Below are positions 36,333 to 49,875 of a DNA stretch of 64,000 bases, in pieces. The DNA is from Ustulina deusta (Eukaryota > Ascomycota > Sordariomycetes > Xylariales > Xylariaceae). Both the position numbers and the translations under genes were made by a program. The stretch is taken from NCBI GenBank assembly GCA_023159155.1, contig JAJNNX010000001.1:930001-994000 (forward strand), read 5' to 3'. Under the pieces are notes generated by a model. That model did not search any database, was not told where the DNA came from, and saw only the letters and a list, made by a program, of their open reading frames with translations. The first letter of the stretch is position 1, and every line of letters begins with the position of its first letter.

Positions 36333-38723
36333 CTATAATATCTCATCGATAGATCGTGTAATTGGTGTTTCTCCCCTAGTAGGAGGGCTCCGTGGATCAG
36401 CCATATGAGAAGGACGTCCGAAAGGGAACAAAGGATTTCTCGGGAACATGGTTTCTCTTGGGGAGAAGAGACCCTCGGTAGGTGTCGGTGGTGATTCGAC
36501 AAATTTCATCCCCGACAATTCTGAAAACGAATCGTGGAGTGGATTGTTCGTCATGGTCTCAACCCTTGGCGACATTAGTGTATCATCACAAGGTAGAGCT
36601 GGAGCTATTGCTATGCCTCGAGGAGGTGATATCTCATCATGGCTGCCGAATGGATTCTGCCGCTTAGAACCTATATTGTGATCTTGGAATCCAAAGTTGT
36701 GAGGTCCGCTCATGAAATTCTGAGGAAACCCAGGAGACGGCGGGGGTTTGAAGAAAGATGACGACCTAGGGGGAAATTTCGGTTGTCTCGGTTCTGGTGT
36801 AGGTTCGAACAGCAGTGGTGGCTCGAGTGTATCCCCAAAATTGAAGCGACCTATAGTTTCCGACTTCTTTCCTTCCTCATTTTCTGACCAAGAGAAACTA
36901 GATGGCGCAGAGGATGGTCCGGGTGAAATTGCCTCAATATTAGGTGTCGATTTTCCACGGGAATGAAATGGGTTCCGGTCTGGGCTAGAACCCTTCGAGA
37001 CGCCCTCGTCCTCATCGGGCAGTGGCGCAGTCATAGGTTCCTTCGGCTTGATGCCTATAGCATCAGCCGACAGCGTGAGTCGATGTTTGGTAGGACTTCT
37101 TCCACTCCTAGGACAAGCAACAGAGCGAAGCGGCAGTCTCTTCTTTGAAACCTCCTTTTGGAAATCTTGTAAACAGTACATCAGTCGCATGTTCGGGCTT
37201 ATCCATCTGCTTTTTTCTTGAGCAGCATAGTAAGCGTCATTGACGCTCAACCCCGGGTCCTGATATAAACCGTATGCGATGATCAAACTTGCTGAGCGAC
37301 TCGCACCTTGCTGACAGTGGACCAGCACTTTCTTGCCCTCATTGGTGCGCTTGTCAATCGTTTCGCAAAGTGTCATCAAATCAGTCGCAATGTCGGTGTT
37401 ATGGTCCCAAGGGATATGAATGTATTCAGGCTCGTTCCATGAGACTGCTTTAGGGGTTGTGGGGGTTTCTGAGCCGGACCCTTCACGGGGTGGATATTCG
37501 AATGCGGTCGCAAAGCTGTCATCTGTCATTGCCGTATCGGGTACTGGTGATTCAACCATGGACTCCGATGATCCCGAACTTGCTACCTTCTCATTCTTGA
37601 AAGTTGAGGTTGCGAATGGATTATGGACCTCTCGAGCCACATTAATTACCACGTCGAATTTAGAAGCCTCTTCAGCCGTGGGTTCCAAATAAAGATATAC
37701 ATTATCGCTGTATATCGCGATCGGGCCATCAGGATAACCTGGGGACTTTTGATCCTCATTGTTCTCTGATTCGTCATGAAACGGCTCAAAGTCCATTGCT
37801 GCCCGGTTTGCCAGCTGTGGTTTAATCGGCGAATCTTCCTCTATTATCGTTGACCCATAGTCGTTTCTCACATTTCCTAACTTTGTTGGTCGCAGTACTT
37901 CCGACAACCCCGAGGTCCCTCGTTCGAGGACGGTAGGAAAAGTCATCCCGCCAGATGGACCAAATGTCGCCGATTTTATGGTTGAGAGCATGTGGGGTGA
38001 TGAAGTCGAATGCTTCAGAGACCTGCGCTGTAAGATAGGTGGTAGGCCGGGCGAACTTGGTACTTCCAACGCCATCGGGCGAAGATTAAGACCCTGAGAG
38101 TCCGTTTTAAGGCTGAGTTGACTGGGTTTTTTCCTAGGTCCAGGAATTCTAGGTTTGATAAAACAAGGTGACGAAGGCTCAGAGACCAAAGTGTTGCTCG
38201 AGGATGCCGCAAATGGCGGTTGTATGGATAGGCCCTTCATGTTCCTGGGTTTCCTAGGACCCGGCGATGTCATGGGCCTCTCGAAGTTACTTGTGCTTGT
38301 GCTGCGGTCGATCTGAAGGCCGTCCATAGTCGGCAGCTGTTCGAAGGTGGTCAAAGGAAACGAATTCAAAGGGATCAGATTAACAGGCGAGTCTGGGGAC
38401 GATGAGGGTGAAGGGTCCGACAGCGAAGAAGTATCTGTAGTAAGCGTAGGGGAAGAGTCGGCGGAATCTGAATTCTGCGTTGACGTGCTGTCATGGTGTC
38501 GGTGAGTCGGGTCGGATGGGACGGGTCGTAGATGCTGGCTTGGTTGTTGGGGAACCTTCTGATCAATGTTTCTAGATGCAAATGACGACTCCATCTCCAT
38601 GAACCTCGGCTCCACGACTGTAACCAACTCCCTATCCCCGATGCTCTCGCTTTCTGGATCTATTATGGACATAAAAGAGGGTATCTGGTCCTCATACATT
38701 CGTCGAGCAGCGGCGGAAGGCAT
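36333..38723 (-). CDS. Dual-specificity MAP-kinase phosphatase (Msg5/Pmp1-like)
   Basis: Removes phosphate from Thr and Tyr of an activated MAP kinase. A single exon of 796 residues. I chose the ATG at 38723 (MPSAAARRMYEDQ); the open frame upstream has no ATG. The N-terminal 320 residues are Ser/Pro-rich, probably with the MAPK docking site. The phosphatase domain covers about residues 330-525. The P-loop HCQQGASRSAS has catalytic Cys470, followed by the typical AYGLY and a YYAAQEKSRWISPN-like segment. The general-acid loop reads YIHIPWDHNTD. The domain appears complete. The C-terminal tail of about 270 residues is again disordered. In fungi these enzymes tune the cell-integrity and mating/pathogenicity MAPKs. 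Which MAPK it acts on cannot be told from sequence. Confidence 0.9.
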   Translation of the reverse strand: MPSAAARRMYEDQIPSFMSIIDPESESIGDRELVTVVEPRFMEMESSFASRNIDQKVPQQPSQHLRPVPSDPTHRHHDSTSTQNSDSADSSPTLTTDTSSLSDPSPSSSPDSPVNLIPLNSFPLTTFEQLPTMDGLQIDRSTSTSNFERPMTSPGPRKPRNMKGLSIQPPFAASSSNTLVSEPSSPCFIKPRIPGPRKKPSQLSLKTDSQGLNLRPMALEVPSSPGLPPILQRRSLKHSTSSPHMLSTIKSATFGPSGGMTFPTVLERGTSGLSEVLRPTKLGNVRNDYGSTIIEEDSPIKPQLANRAAMDFEPFHDESENNEDQKSPGYPDGPIAIYSDNVYLYLEPTAEEASKFDVVINVAREVHNPFATSTFKNEKVASSGSSESMVESPVPDTAMTDDSFATAFEYPPREGSGSETPTTPKAVSWNEPEYIHIPWDHNTDIATDLMTLCETIDKRTNEGKKVLVHCQQGASRSASLIIAYGLYQDPGLSVNDAYYAAQEKSRWISPNMRLMYCLQDFQKEVSKKRLPLRSVACPRSGRSPTKHRLTLSADAIGIKPKEPMTAPLPDEDEGVSKGSSPDRNPFHSRGKSTPNIEAISPGPSSAPSSFSWSENEEGKKSETIGRFNFGDTLEPPLLFEPTPEPRQPKFPPRSSSFFKPPPSPGFPQNFMSGPHNFGFQDHNIGSKRQNPFGSHDEISPPRGIAIAPALPCDDTLMSPRVETMTNNPLHDSFSELSGMKFVESPPTPTEGLFSPRETMFPRNPLFPFGRPSHMADPRSPPTRGETPITRSIDEIL

Positions 38724-41700
38724 GTTTGACGAGGGAAAAGAATTGCTAGTGACTGAACACCCAGCTCTCTCCAAATCCACACAATAAAGGGTCAATGTCG
38801 TCCCCTGCTCCTTCCGTCAAGTTATCGTTCGCCCGGCACGAGTAATGCTGGTTGTCTCAGGAAGCGTTCGTCTTCAGGTTCCAAGGGTATAAGAATGTAT
38901 GTAAAATGGTGGTGAAAGGAATGGCGGTCGCAAAAAGGCGGTATAGCCAAGACCTAATACTGGACAGCGCTGCTGAATCCTCCTCATGCACCTCACTCCT
39001 GCTCTGCTGGTCTCAGAATAAAACCGTGTTGTCGATCAGAATTCCCGAGATCCTCTGCTGGCGCCCAGGGAGCGGACAAAGAGGACTCGGCGCGCGCAAC
39101 GTCCAACAATCAATTGATTTGTTGCTTCACGATTTGGTCAAGACGGAATAGCGTCCAAGCGAGGGCAAGAAATGGGGGAAGGAAACAAATGAAAGCATGT
39201 ACGACGGGTGGCGTAAGGGTGGGCGTGTAGGTAGGTAAAATTAGAAAGGCGTGCGTGTTTCGGGTGGCTACAAGTCGAGAGCCATGGGGACGGTGGAATT
39301 CGGGTTTACACTCCAAAACGGGCGACAAGGGACGAACATCCGCTGCTGCCAGGTGTAGCAGGCGCTTGAGGGTAAGGGTACACCAGGAACAGTACCACCA
39401 GCCGTGGTTGCGAGGACGCAGGATGTATAGGTGGTTGGGAGCAGGAGAAGCGAGAGGAGGATATACGGGGTGGAGTGTCTGTAAGAGGAGGAGTGGGAAT
39501 TGGATTTGACGAGACGTCGATTTCTCACTCACGCATAGCCAAAAATGAAATAAGCCCGTATTTCGACACGGGCCTGGGGATGACTGGCCCGATCACTGCT
39601 GGGGAAAGAGAGAGAGATCTCGCAAAAGCACGAGGAAAGGAGATTGAACGGATGCGATACAGTGGTTGGAAAGGGAGTTAGTTTGGTTTAGGTGGGCGCA
39701 GGCGTTGGTTGCCGGTGGATGGCGCAGAGACGTCGTAGCCCCCGGTGCTGCTGCAGCGGTAAACAGAATGTACGTCCAATGTAGTCGAGCGTCCTGGCCC
39801 TGGCGCTTGCGGGACAGTTGGGTCTGTCTTGGCGCAATAGCGCATCCCGGCGGGAAGAGGTACCCGTCATGTTTCTTTCCCACCAAGAATGGCGTTTTCG
39901 GGAACAAATAGGCCACTTGCCACAGGCGCAGATCACTATCATCGCCCACCAAGTGGGCCTGCCTCTCAGCCGCTCCTCTTTCGCGGAATAGGTACCTTGA
40001 AGTGACATGACGAGTCCCGCTTTTCTTCCAGGGCCTTGTTCAAAGCCCTGTCACAGGGCTTGATCTTGGTTATTGCTCGGCTCAGTCCTCGGCTGAAGCA
40101 CCCTACCTCTAACCATATTGTTTCATAACATTATCATCATCACTATCATCATCATCTCGAGTACTGCGCTCTCTCCTATGCCTATGCATTGACGATTTCT
40201 CTCTCGCAAACAATACATGATAAGTTTCTGCACTTCCCGACAACCCTTCTCAATTGGCGTAGTAGTGCCCCCCCCCCCCCTCTCTCTCTCGCCACGGTGT
40301 ACTGTGGTGGGTGTACTCTGCGGTACTTGCAGATGGTGTGTTCCATCCTATGTATGCCGAGTTCTACGGCCTCCACATCGCTGAGGCATGGAGCAGCATT
40401 TCGACACATGAGTGGTCATCTTGGTACTGGTTGGGCAAGGGTTGATGTTTGCGAAACGAGACGCCCACCAGGAACAGGGGTTGGTGCTGGTGATGAGCTT
40501 CTATTAATAGCCCCTTGCAGCCAAGTCGGCGCTAAATTTTAGCAAATCAGCTTGCTCCGGTCCAATTTGGCAATGTACAGGAGCCCGTCGTTTTTCAAAG
40601 CCGCCGATCGAGCCCCTCCTCTGTCCAATGCAATCCTGCCAAGCCTATCGAGAGCATTCCGCGGAAGCCAGAAGCGCGAGATGTTCTGTGGGCGGCTCTT
40701 GATACAGAGCTCTCCTACTCTGTGCTGCAATCAATTGTTCTTTGTGACAGATTTTAGGATTGAGTAGTTGGTAGTTGTCGTGATAGGAAACATGTCTCAT
40801 CCGTTGTCCTGGAAATCATCATAGCGTCTCAGTGTCGCTATACGATCCTCACGTGGTTTACGCAGCCTCATTCAAATTCTCACCTACTCTTCATTGTGCT
40901 GTGGTAGCCTGCACTGGACCCGGCCAATGTGATCTTTTATTGGCATGCTGGGCGAAAGCGGTCGGATAACTTGAGACAAAAATAAACCATTGCCTATTAC
41001 GGACCGAGGAAAACCGCGAACTCCGTTAACGTCAACGATACCTTCAGCAAAATTGCCATTCGATGAGTCAAATATTGGCTTAGAGTTTTTTGTTAGGGTT
41101 ACTCAGCATTTCGCGAGAAGCCACCTGGTTGCGTAGGATAAGTACATACCTAGGTATTCATTTCCTCGAGGTGTGTCTTAATGTATGTTTTAATCGCAAG
41201 GGACTCCCTTGGCCGACGAGAGAGCGTTTCCGCCTCCGTGCTGAGAGTATTAGGGCTATATATAGATTTGATTTGAAGGAATTGTTAGTTCTACTCGCAG
41301 GATGACAATGCGATTATATGTTTCTTCTATTCCACCCCCATAGTATAGATATTAACTAGCTACTTAGTACTTAGGAGAAAGTCACGTGTATGATATACTA
41401 TCACAGACGATTCGAGTATTCATGCAGCCCAAAGCATTCAGAACGAGCTTGATCATTAGAGATTGCCATGCAACCGAGTCATTTCATCGACGACTCGGAT
41501 ATGTTTTCTACATGTGTTTGATACTAAGCAAAATACGTCTGGCAGTGATACCGAGCCTTGAAACTAGATTGTACTCTAAACCAGGTACTATTAGGCACCT
41601 TACCTAATGTGATGGCCGTAGCTAAATGTCTGTTATCAACATGGGGGACGGAGGCGAGATACGTAGCCTATATTAGTATCTGGTCTATGGCAGGAAAAAA

Positions 41701-44700
41701 ACTAATAAACTGGAGACTAATAGACAATTGGAGATGAAAGACCCATTAATTTGTAACCTAGTGGAAAGGCCTTCAGGTTTGTTCAGGTAGGCGTAAACAT
41801 CACTCCGTTGCTGGACGATAAAATGTCTGAATCGCGGCTTGGCAAGTCTGAAACGTCAGGTTCATCGAACCTCTCCACCTAATTCACGAATTCACTCGTC
41901 TCATATCAACCACCAGCCTGGAACTAAACTAGACTTACACTAGATAGCCATCATGTCTTGATAAGACCTAGTGTAGTGGCGAGGGTAATCGCTGGCATAT
42001 GGATTACGTTATGAGGCTGAGGTTGCTTCAAATTTGGTTTCTCGTGGGATCCGTCTGTCTGTTAGTGTACCTTCCAGTGTACCTATATATGTAGACGACT
42101 AAGTAGATCTAATGAGCCCGGGCCGAGGTACCGTATAGACGGAACGCGTGTCTAGCAGTGAAGCTTTGTGGGTGACTGTCGCCAAGCTTCGCGCTAGCAG
42201 CAAGCCTTGATGACCGTCCTCGTCAGCTAGAATGTTGGACGGCTCTTTGCCATCACTAAGCATTGCTTGGATTTGAGTCTTGCTAGCTGAGTACGTAAGT
42301 ACGTAGTGTAGTGAGAGGATTTAACGAGCTATCTATAAGTAGTTGCACGGCTTCACCGTGACCCTCTTCTGGGATATCTGTATCTAGCGTTGAATCGACT
42401 TGGTCTGTACCTTTTCCTAGGCAGTACTAGGTAAGCTTCCTTCAAGCTTCAAAAATAGTTTAGGTATTGAAGCAGATCGAGTGTTAAGACGCTAATGAGA
42501 AGATCATTATTAGAGTCGATGCAGCTACCTACGGCAAATTTGTCACCGTTTGATAAAGAAGGCAACTACTGGATAGGTAGCTTTTACTACTGTACAGTAT
42601 TAAGGTGGCTTCGCAAAGTCATAATGTTGTCCACAACTCCCCCACAACATTCTCCAGCCTTGCGCGTCATTGTCATACATGCGCGTATGTGGAGTTTGGT
42701 TGAAGATAACGGGGAACGTGTATTGCTAGCGAGGCAAGGACCAGATCTTGGCACGGCTTTCTGGAAGCAAGGCTTCAGAGATGGCATGTCAGCACGAACT
42801 AATAGCCACTATCGCGTAATCTTGACAATTGGAACTACCTAGTAAGAGTGTCTGTGCAGGTTCAGGTAATACCTTGAGGCTTCACGTGAGTCAAACATAG
42901 AATCCAATATTTACGCATAGCCAACATAGAGAGTAGCACCTTACTGATTCCATGAGGGTGGCTATCAACATACACCAGTATAAGTAAGCTTCTCGTTTTG
43001 CTTATAAAAACCAAGATCGAACATTAGTCTCAAATGTCTGAAACTACAATGCCTATTAAATCCAAGAAGAAGGTTACTCCGCTTACACTGCTGCACCCCA
43101 ACCAGAAACAGACTTTCTCCAACATTTACCTCTCATACCTATAGGTATTTGGCCAAGGATCACTCTATCCAGGCAACACCAACTACACTAGGTTAGCTAG
43201 GTATGCCCCGTATTGGAACAGCCACAGGGTGATCGAAATTCAATACCCAGCAGCGACAGGCCTTGACAGAAAAGCGGAATAATTCCAGATTTCAGTCACT
43301 ATTGTACAGTGAAGCAATGGAGAACGGCGTTGAATAACATCTCTATAGATAAATTTATTGCTAAACAACACGCGAATATCTCATAATCGAGCGCCGAGCA
43401 TGCTGTCAGGACTGAGGGCGATGTGTACAGATCTCACTAGTTGGGAAAAAGACTGTTTCTTTGTATGCGCGAAATTCCTCTTTGGCATGGCCAGACAATT
43501 CAAGCACCGATGCTGTCTACTGCAGCTTCCCGGTTATCGACTCCAAAAGCAGTTTGATTGACTCCCAGGACAAAGGTAAGCGAGCTGCAAAGCCCCTCGA
43601 ATTTCCGGTTGCGGCCTGCAGTTCGGACAGCCCTACCCCGGTAGTACTACTATGTAGTATATAGCCGAGCTGCAAGCGTAACTATGCGTACAATCTACAC
43701 TCCGAACTACAGTAGGTCCTTGTTGTAGACAAAGGCAGAAATGCAGGCAGGTTGTTGGTGATGGTTTCCGATATCACCTGCATGCTGACACGCATCATAC
43801 CATACCTACATCAACGCTTGCAACGCCAACCCCTCGTGGTGGGCAGCGAATTAGTCCAGTTTCGTTCCCGACGAGAGGACTCATGCAAGCTTTTCAACGC
43901 CTCATACCCACTATTCAAATGCCTCCTGTATGGCACTTCAGTGATGCCATCCCTGAGCCCTTTTTTCTTTTCTTTTTCTCACCTTAATGCGAAGTGCCAG
44001 TGGCTTACAACTATTGTGCCGCTGCGAAAGAGACTGAAGAATACTCTTTGCGCTTGACTACAAAGTAGGTATGCTAGATAAATGGGTTTTCTTTTTAGGC
44101 GTCGACGCACACCTGGCTCTCCAGGTCTTTGATGATGTGGCAACGTTTCCCTTCCTACATGTGTGCACAATCGACACAGGCACGTGGTAGTTATCATCAT
44201 AGTACTAGCAAACCACCCCAAGTCAATGATTTCTGACAAGATTCGTGTGCCTCGAAAGCTAGTTCGAATTAGTTCTGATACCACTTGGTGAAGATAATAT
44301 AGTACTAACATGGTGACAATGACTAATTGGCTACTGGTGCTGTAGAGATAGCCCTATGCTCTTTGAAATAGGTAAGGAGAAAACATATGGATTGGAACTT
44401 TCGGGAACTCAACGGATAAAGTTACGACTGCCAGCTCCCTTGCTATTGAGATACGGACATAGGTAGTGAGTATCTAGTCTAACATGTAGGTATGCGTTAA
44501 ACACCCGTATCAAGAGTGCCGTTTCCCTGATGGCTGTCGACAATGGTAGCTCGTTCGGGTAACAGACACTGCCTGCAAACCTAGCTCTAGAATAGAAACC
44601 AGTGATAATCAGGCAATCATGGGATTTCTTGCATGTAACACATAGTACCTCATTCTGAGTAGGGCACCAATACAGGAATGCCGGTATGCTGACCACTGTG

Positions 44701-46416
44701 ACAATTCAAGAGTTTCAGAGCTGGGCACAACAGTCGTCCAACAGCCTAACATGTTCCTCAAACAACAATATGTATCATCCGGTTGTTTCCATCATCACGC
44801 GCCCACATAGCCGGTATCACGTTGACACATGAATACTGTTACTGACTTGGACGTACATGGCAGTTCGCCGGAAAGCCAACAACTTAATGATATGGTATAT
44901 ACAGTAGGTTCGGGATGGAGGACACGGACCTCCTTGTCCTGCAATATCCATGCACTCATGTGGCATAGGCACTCTGTCCTGGAGATAGTGTAAATGAAAA
45001 CGGGCGGAAAACGTGTGTGATAGTCGGTTGAACTTTTTGAACTGGGGAGTCCTACCAGTCTGTACCCTGCCCACGTAGCTATTTAGCCCAAATAGGTTAT
45101 AGCTGCATCGGTAGCGACCCGTTTAGTCTCTTACCGGTCCCTAAACTGGCGCCAAACTGGTGCACCCAGCCCCCTTCCATATATTGCTGTTTCATGGAAC
45201 ATCTCTAGCGTCGTTGATCTGTAAACTAGTGTAAATCGGCTACCAAACACTTGCAGCCGTAGGTCATCCATCATGTAATCGCATCAACAATTTGATGTCG
45301 TGCAACTGTATCCCGTCTTCATCGTGTTTGCTTCTGTAGGCAGTGCCCAGTAATTACCGGACCTACCTAGGTACATCATTAGACAGGTGCTTGCTGCTTC
45401 TGGTTCACCTACATTCTTGACCGACATCACCAACCACCAACTCGCAGCGTGATGATGCATTCTGTGAGAATAGCGTGCATCCAGAGGCAAGCCCCAGTCC
45501 AAGGACCCATGCGAAGATTAATGGACCAGAGCTAGGCTATGGAAAGGGGCACGCACGATGACCGTCTGTCACCGGCCGGTCGGTGCCAAAAGGCCAAAAG
45601 ACCAAAAGACCAAAATGCTTCTACAAAAGCAAAGCCGGTCAGCAGGTCTCTCGACCTCCATGTATATACACTACCTATGTGATGTCGTCTCGTGTAACTG
45701 ATTCGGCTTCGACTTGATCTCAAAAGACATATGACTCTCCTCCCGGACTAAGGCAGTCCATCTTTTTCCAAGTCGATGGTGTGAGGTGTCAAAGTTGACA
45801 GCGAGCCAACTCGCTCACCAAATAGGGGAGCAGGACTGACTGGGGCATCGGGTGCCAATACGGTCCCGGTATCTCCTCAAGAAGCACCCTTGCAACAAGC
45901 AGATAAACACCTGCTCCCAGTCGTCGGTTCCTTTTCCACTCGGACCCTGACGTGGGAACAATACCAGGGCACGACCACCAAAACAACCACAACCATCCTA
46001 CCATTTCCCATCAAAATTTCCTTGGTTTTGTGAAACCCTGTGCAGCACTCTTCGATCTTTGGTAGGAGAAACGCTCTCTGGAGCCAACCATCGTCATTCC
46101 CTCACCATTTTTGAGCATCTTTCTTGCTTCGACCACTCGGACAACTTGGAATCAGTTAACCGAAGCCGTTTGCGCTACATGCACGCACGCCCTAATCTTA
46201 TCCCTCAGGTAGATTTCATTTATGGGACGACTGGTTTGGCTCGGCGGTGCGACACTTATACATGATATTCTATTTCGTTATTCTTTCAATACGCTTTAGC
46301 AGCCCCGAATCCAATAGGTGCGACGCTAGAATACCTGTTCAAGAGGTGTCCGAAACGATAATACTGGGGTGTGTAGGACTTTGAAGCAGCGGCCGGAGCC
46401 AAGGAACAAAGAAGAG
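38724..46416. other. 7.7-kb gene-free stretch
   Basis: No reading frame here has a recognisable domain; the longest are about 110-140 codons. It holds a perfect hairpin AAGCCCTG-TCA-CAGGGCTT at 40043-40061, C-rich/CT tracts at 40268-40290, an AGGTTC-ATC-GAACCT hairpin near 41860-41876, palindromic TACCTAGGTA words at 41147-41156 and 45364-45373, TAGTGTAGTG at 41969-41978 and 42304-42313, and a short minisatellite at 45586-45616. I see no transposon protein, tRNA or rRNA. Confidence 0.6.
45586..45616. repeat. 8-nt tandem repeat CCAAAAGR
   Basis: Four head-to-tail units (CCAAAAGG, CCAAAAGA, CCAAAAGA, CCAAAAT) in non-coding DNA. No function is apparent. Confidence 0.85.
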
Positions 46417-49400
46417 ATGGACTCGAGTCTCGTTGAGCAGACCCACGCAGTTCCTGATCGTGGGTCTCCCTTCTTAGGGGCTGTAGCAGCCGGTGTTAGA
46501 GACGGCACAGGCGTAAGGACTGTCGCGACTGCCACAACTGCTGCCGATAGGGGCCTTGTTAGTGCTCCCAACAGTGCTAGCAGTGGTGATGTCGGTAATA
46601 ATGACGGTGCGACAGTGGTAACGCCAGCAGCACTGACCAGCAGATCCGGATCGGGGGGTTTGAGTTCGGTCCACGCACAGGCTCCTGCACCTGCACCTGT
46701 CGCTGCCACACCATCCCAAGCCCCCCAAGCCTTCCTCCATTCATCATCAACATCGCCAACACCGCCTGGCCCTGACCTTAACTCCCATCCTCCTCCAAAA
46801 TCCACTTCCCCTCCATCCCGACACAGCATTCTGCACACACACCGCCAAAACCACAATTCCTCCAAGTTGCCGGCTCATCGCTTCGCGGACTTGAACAAAG
46901 AATCAATTGCTCTGCCCTTGTTGCTGCAGCATCAGCACCAGCAACACCACCGCATCCCGCCCTCGCCTGTCTCGCCTGATTCGGATCAGCGCCCCGAAAC
47001 ACAGCCAAAGACGGTAAATCGATTCTCCCCACCAACAGCGCCTGAGACCGAAACCACTCAAAATCGCAATTCCAACCCCGACGGTGACGACGTTGTCTCA
47101 CCCACTCCACTGTCAGAACAATTGGATCCAGCTAGGTCTCGGCCATCCACGTTGCAAACCGAATCGGCTTCTTTGCCCGCAACCACATCCCCAACCCATC
47201 TGACGCGATCCACATCACTGGATAACGCCAACGCTCTCCCAAGTATTGCAAGTGTCAGGTCGCCCTCTGAGTCCACTGAGACTATCATAAACGTTCGAAA
47301 AAGACGCGCTCCTACCTCCCCGATTACCCCGTCAGGACAAGACACTGACACCGCCTCTGGCGGATTACCCGCGAAGGCGACAAAGAGAGAGAGTTTTTCC
47401 GGCCAGCGGGAGTTGTTACTGCCCAAGGCCTTGCAGAGAACGGCATCAGATGATAGGAGGGCTTCTATATCGAGGAAGCCGCCCGTATCATACAAACCGC
47501 GCACCAGTACTGGCGGATCTGGGACTAGCGCATCTATACCACCTATCCGATCTTTCCGATCCTCTGGCGAACGACGCAGCCTGGTGCTCGACATGAACCT
47601 CAGAACTTCACGTAACTACGACGGAGGCGACGATTCTGGTGATTCAAATCACCGCGACAGAACGCTACGTGCCTTAGAGGGAAGAAGAGGAGACGAGGTC
47701 ATGCAGTGGACACCGCCCGACTCCGCCGGAGAGCGACCAGATGGAGATGATAGCGGAGATCTATTTCTTAAGATCGCCCGAGAGGATGCTTCACGGCGCA
47801 CAACTGACAGCGGCAGGACATACCATGCGGATAACTCTAATGCAATTGTGAGTAGAGTGATGCCATTATCTATTTGTTTTCGATGCGTGCAAGCTTGTGC
47901 AACGCATTGCGCTTGGTCCCTTAAATTACTATCGAACGCCTCGCGCCGACTTTGCTACCACCGCAGTATCTGCTTGGGAGACTGTTACCTCGAACTCGAA
48001 TGATGACTAACCTATTTCTAGTCTCGTGTAGCACGTAGTGCTCGCCGGCCGCTTTCCGTAGCAATATCACCGTACCAATCCCCTTCGTACCGATCCCCTT
48101 CTCCTCCTCGCGTGTCTCGGCGATTATCTGAACAGGAGGCCCGGGTCAGAGGTCTCAGCCATGATCAAGGAGAGAGAACAGGACCACCTGTGTCTTACCG
48201 CGGACACTCTAGGGAGCCGCACTCTGAAGACTTTAAGTTCCGAGGTGCTAGTACATCGATCCGAGCCTCTCCTCTTACTCCGCGAACCTTGACCTATCAG
48301 GATTCCTCCGAACCTCCTTCTACACATCGACGACGGCAACCTTCTATTGATCGCAGCTCTGCCGTTCTATCTCGGACGACAGCTCTCAAACAAGCAAACG
48401 TGAACTATAGTCATCCTCGAGCATACAACTCATCTCCTCTGGTACCGCAAACTGCAGATTCTCAAAAGCACGATGTACAGCCAAACGACCCAGCTCCTGT
48501 CGAAGGCACGGATTCGACGACCTCGACTGCCGCACCTTCGACAGTTTGGGACGAGTTGGAAGAATTGAAATCTCGGATTCATCGCCTTGAGTTGACGGGA
48601 AAGCTTCCACCCACCTCAAGCGCCGCTATATCGCGAGCATCTGAGGAACGTCCACCGACTGCGCATACAAATGCCACCACTCTATCTGCATCGCCTAAAC
48701 GTGGTGCTTCGAGTGTAGTACAAAGCGTGGAAGCGACAACTCTGCCAAAAGATAGTCACCCGCTGCTTAATTCGGCTCTAGTTAAATCTAAAGAATTCCT
48801 CGTGCCTGAGGTTTACGATGCTCTAGAAACGGCAACTATCGACGCATTAGCACTCGCCGCCATGATGGGTACCGTTGGTCAGCCAGGACCGATCTCTAGT
48901 GGAACGAGCAATATCGGCAGCAGTAGTGGAACAGTCACCGATCGCCAGCTAAGGAAAAAGACAGACAGCCTTTGTCGCAGCCTTACAGAGTTATGCCTAG
49001 CACTTAGTGAGAACGCAGGTGCAGCCAAACATCAGCAAATAACCGCATCGTCTTCAGAAGATGTCACGGTGACAAGCCCCACGATCACTCAATTTTCGGG
49101 AATGGCAACACAGAGGCGACCCAGTGCCCCTGCAAACCGGGCTGTCGAACTTGCCATGAGCCCAAGAACTACGTCCCGCTATGAAGAAAAACGAGCCACT
49201 ATTCTGACGCCTAGCGCTCTACCCAGCCCACGGTACAACACTGGTAGTGTTCCTGCAACAATGGATGCTGCTACTGCGGGCCGTAAAAGCTCGCTTCTGT
49301 TTTCACGAGCTCGACGTGCTGGAACAGAAGAACCTGAAGACGGGCGGAGGACATCAACCCTTTTGAGAAGTCGCCGTGCTGGCACCGAGGAGCTCGAAGA

Positions 49401-49875
49401 TCCATTGGATCGGAAACCCATCCTTTCACGTGGACGTCGATCAACACTTGATAATGGCGAGGACGAGTCTCGGTTCCGTACACCATCTCGCGCCATAACT
49501 GAAGTTAACGGTCTTCGGCCACGAGAATACATATCACAACTTCCCCCACCTCCTATTACGAAAGAAGTAGATATGCTCGCGAATTCAGCTCTCCCGAGGA
49601 GGCGTCTTGGTTCCACGACAGTCAACACACGATTCGCACAATCTGCAACGGTGATAACACCAACCACGGCGCCGGCTATTGTGACGCCGAACAGGCGGTA
49701 CGTTGACCGTTCTACGCCAAGCCGTGAAACAGTCCTTGAAGGGGATAGGATAGCCGAAGATCGACCTCAGCGGCATTTTTCCCTTGCTCGCTCTGGAAGC
49801 TTGAATCGTCGGGCGACGAACCGGCAGAGCATGATTGCGACACCCTCCACGGCGACAACCAGTTATTATAGATAA
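46417..49875 (+). CDS. Large disordered protein of unknown function, conserved-looking patches
   Basis: Not recognised. Exons 46417-47847 and 48022-49875 are joined at GTGAGT/TTTCTAG and give 1,094 residues in frame. The start is the first ATG (MDSSLVEQ). Most of the protein is Ser/Pro/Thr-rich and basic. Likely structured parts are a segment at about residues 385-480 (RRSLVLDMNLRTSRNYDGG...DLFLKIAREDASRR), a short helix at about 650-670 (WDELEELKSRIHRLELTG, coiled-coil-like), and a helical region at about 730-820 (LRKKTDSLCRSLTELCLALSEN). Near residues 905-950 the unit RAGTEEPED/RAGTEELED is repeated within Arg-rich sequence. It has no signal peptide or membrane segment. Cytoskeletal or scaffold roles are possible for such proteins but not shown. 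Confidence 0.8.
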
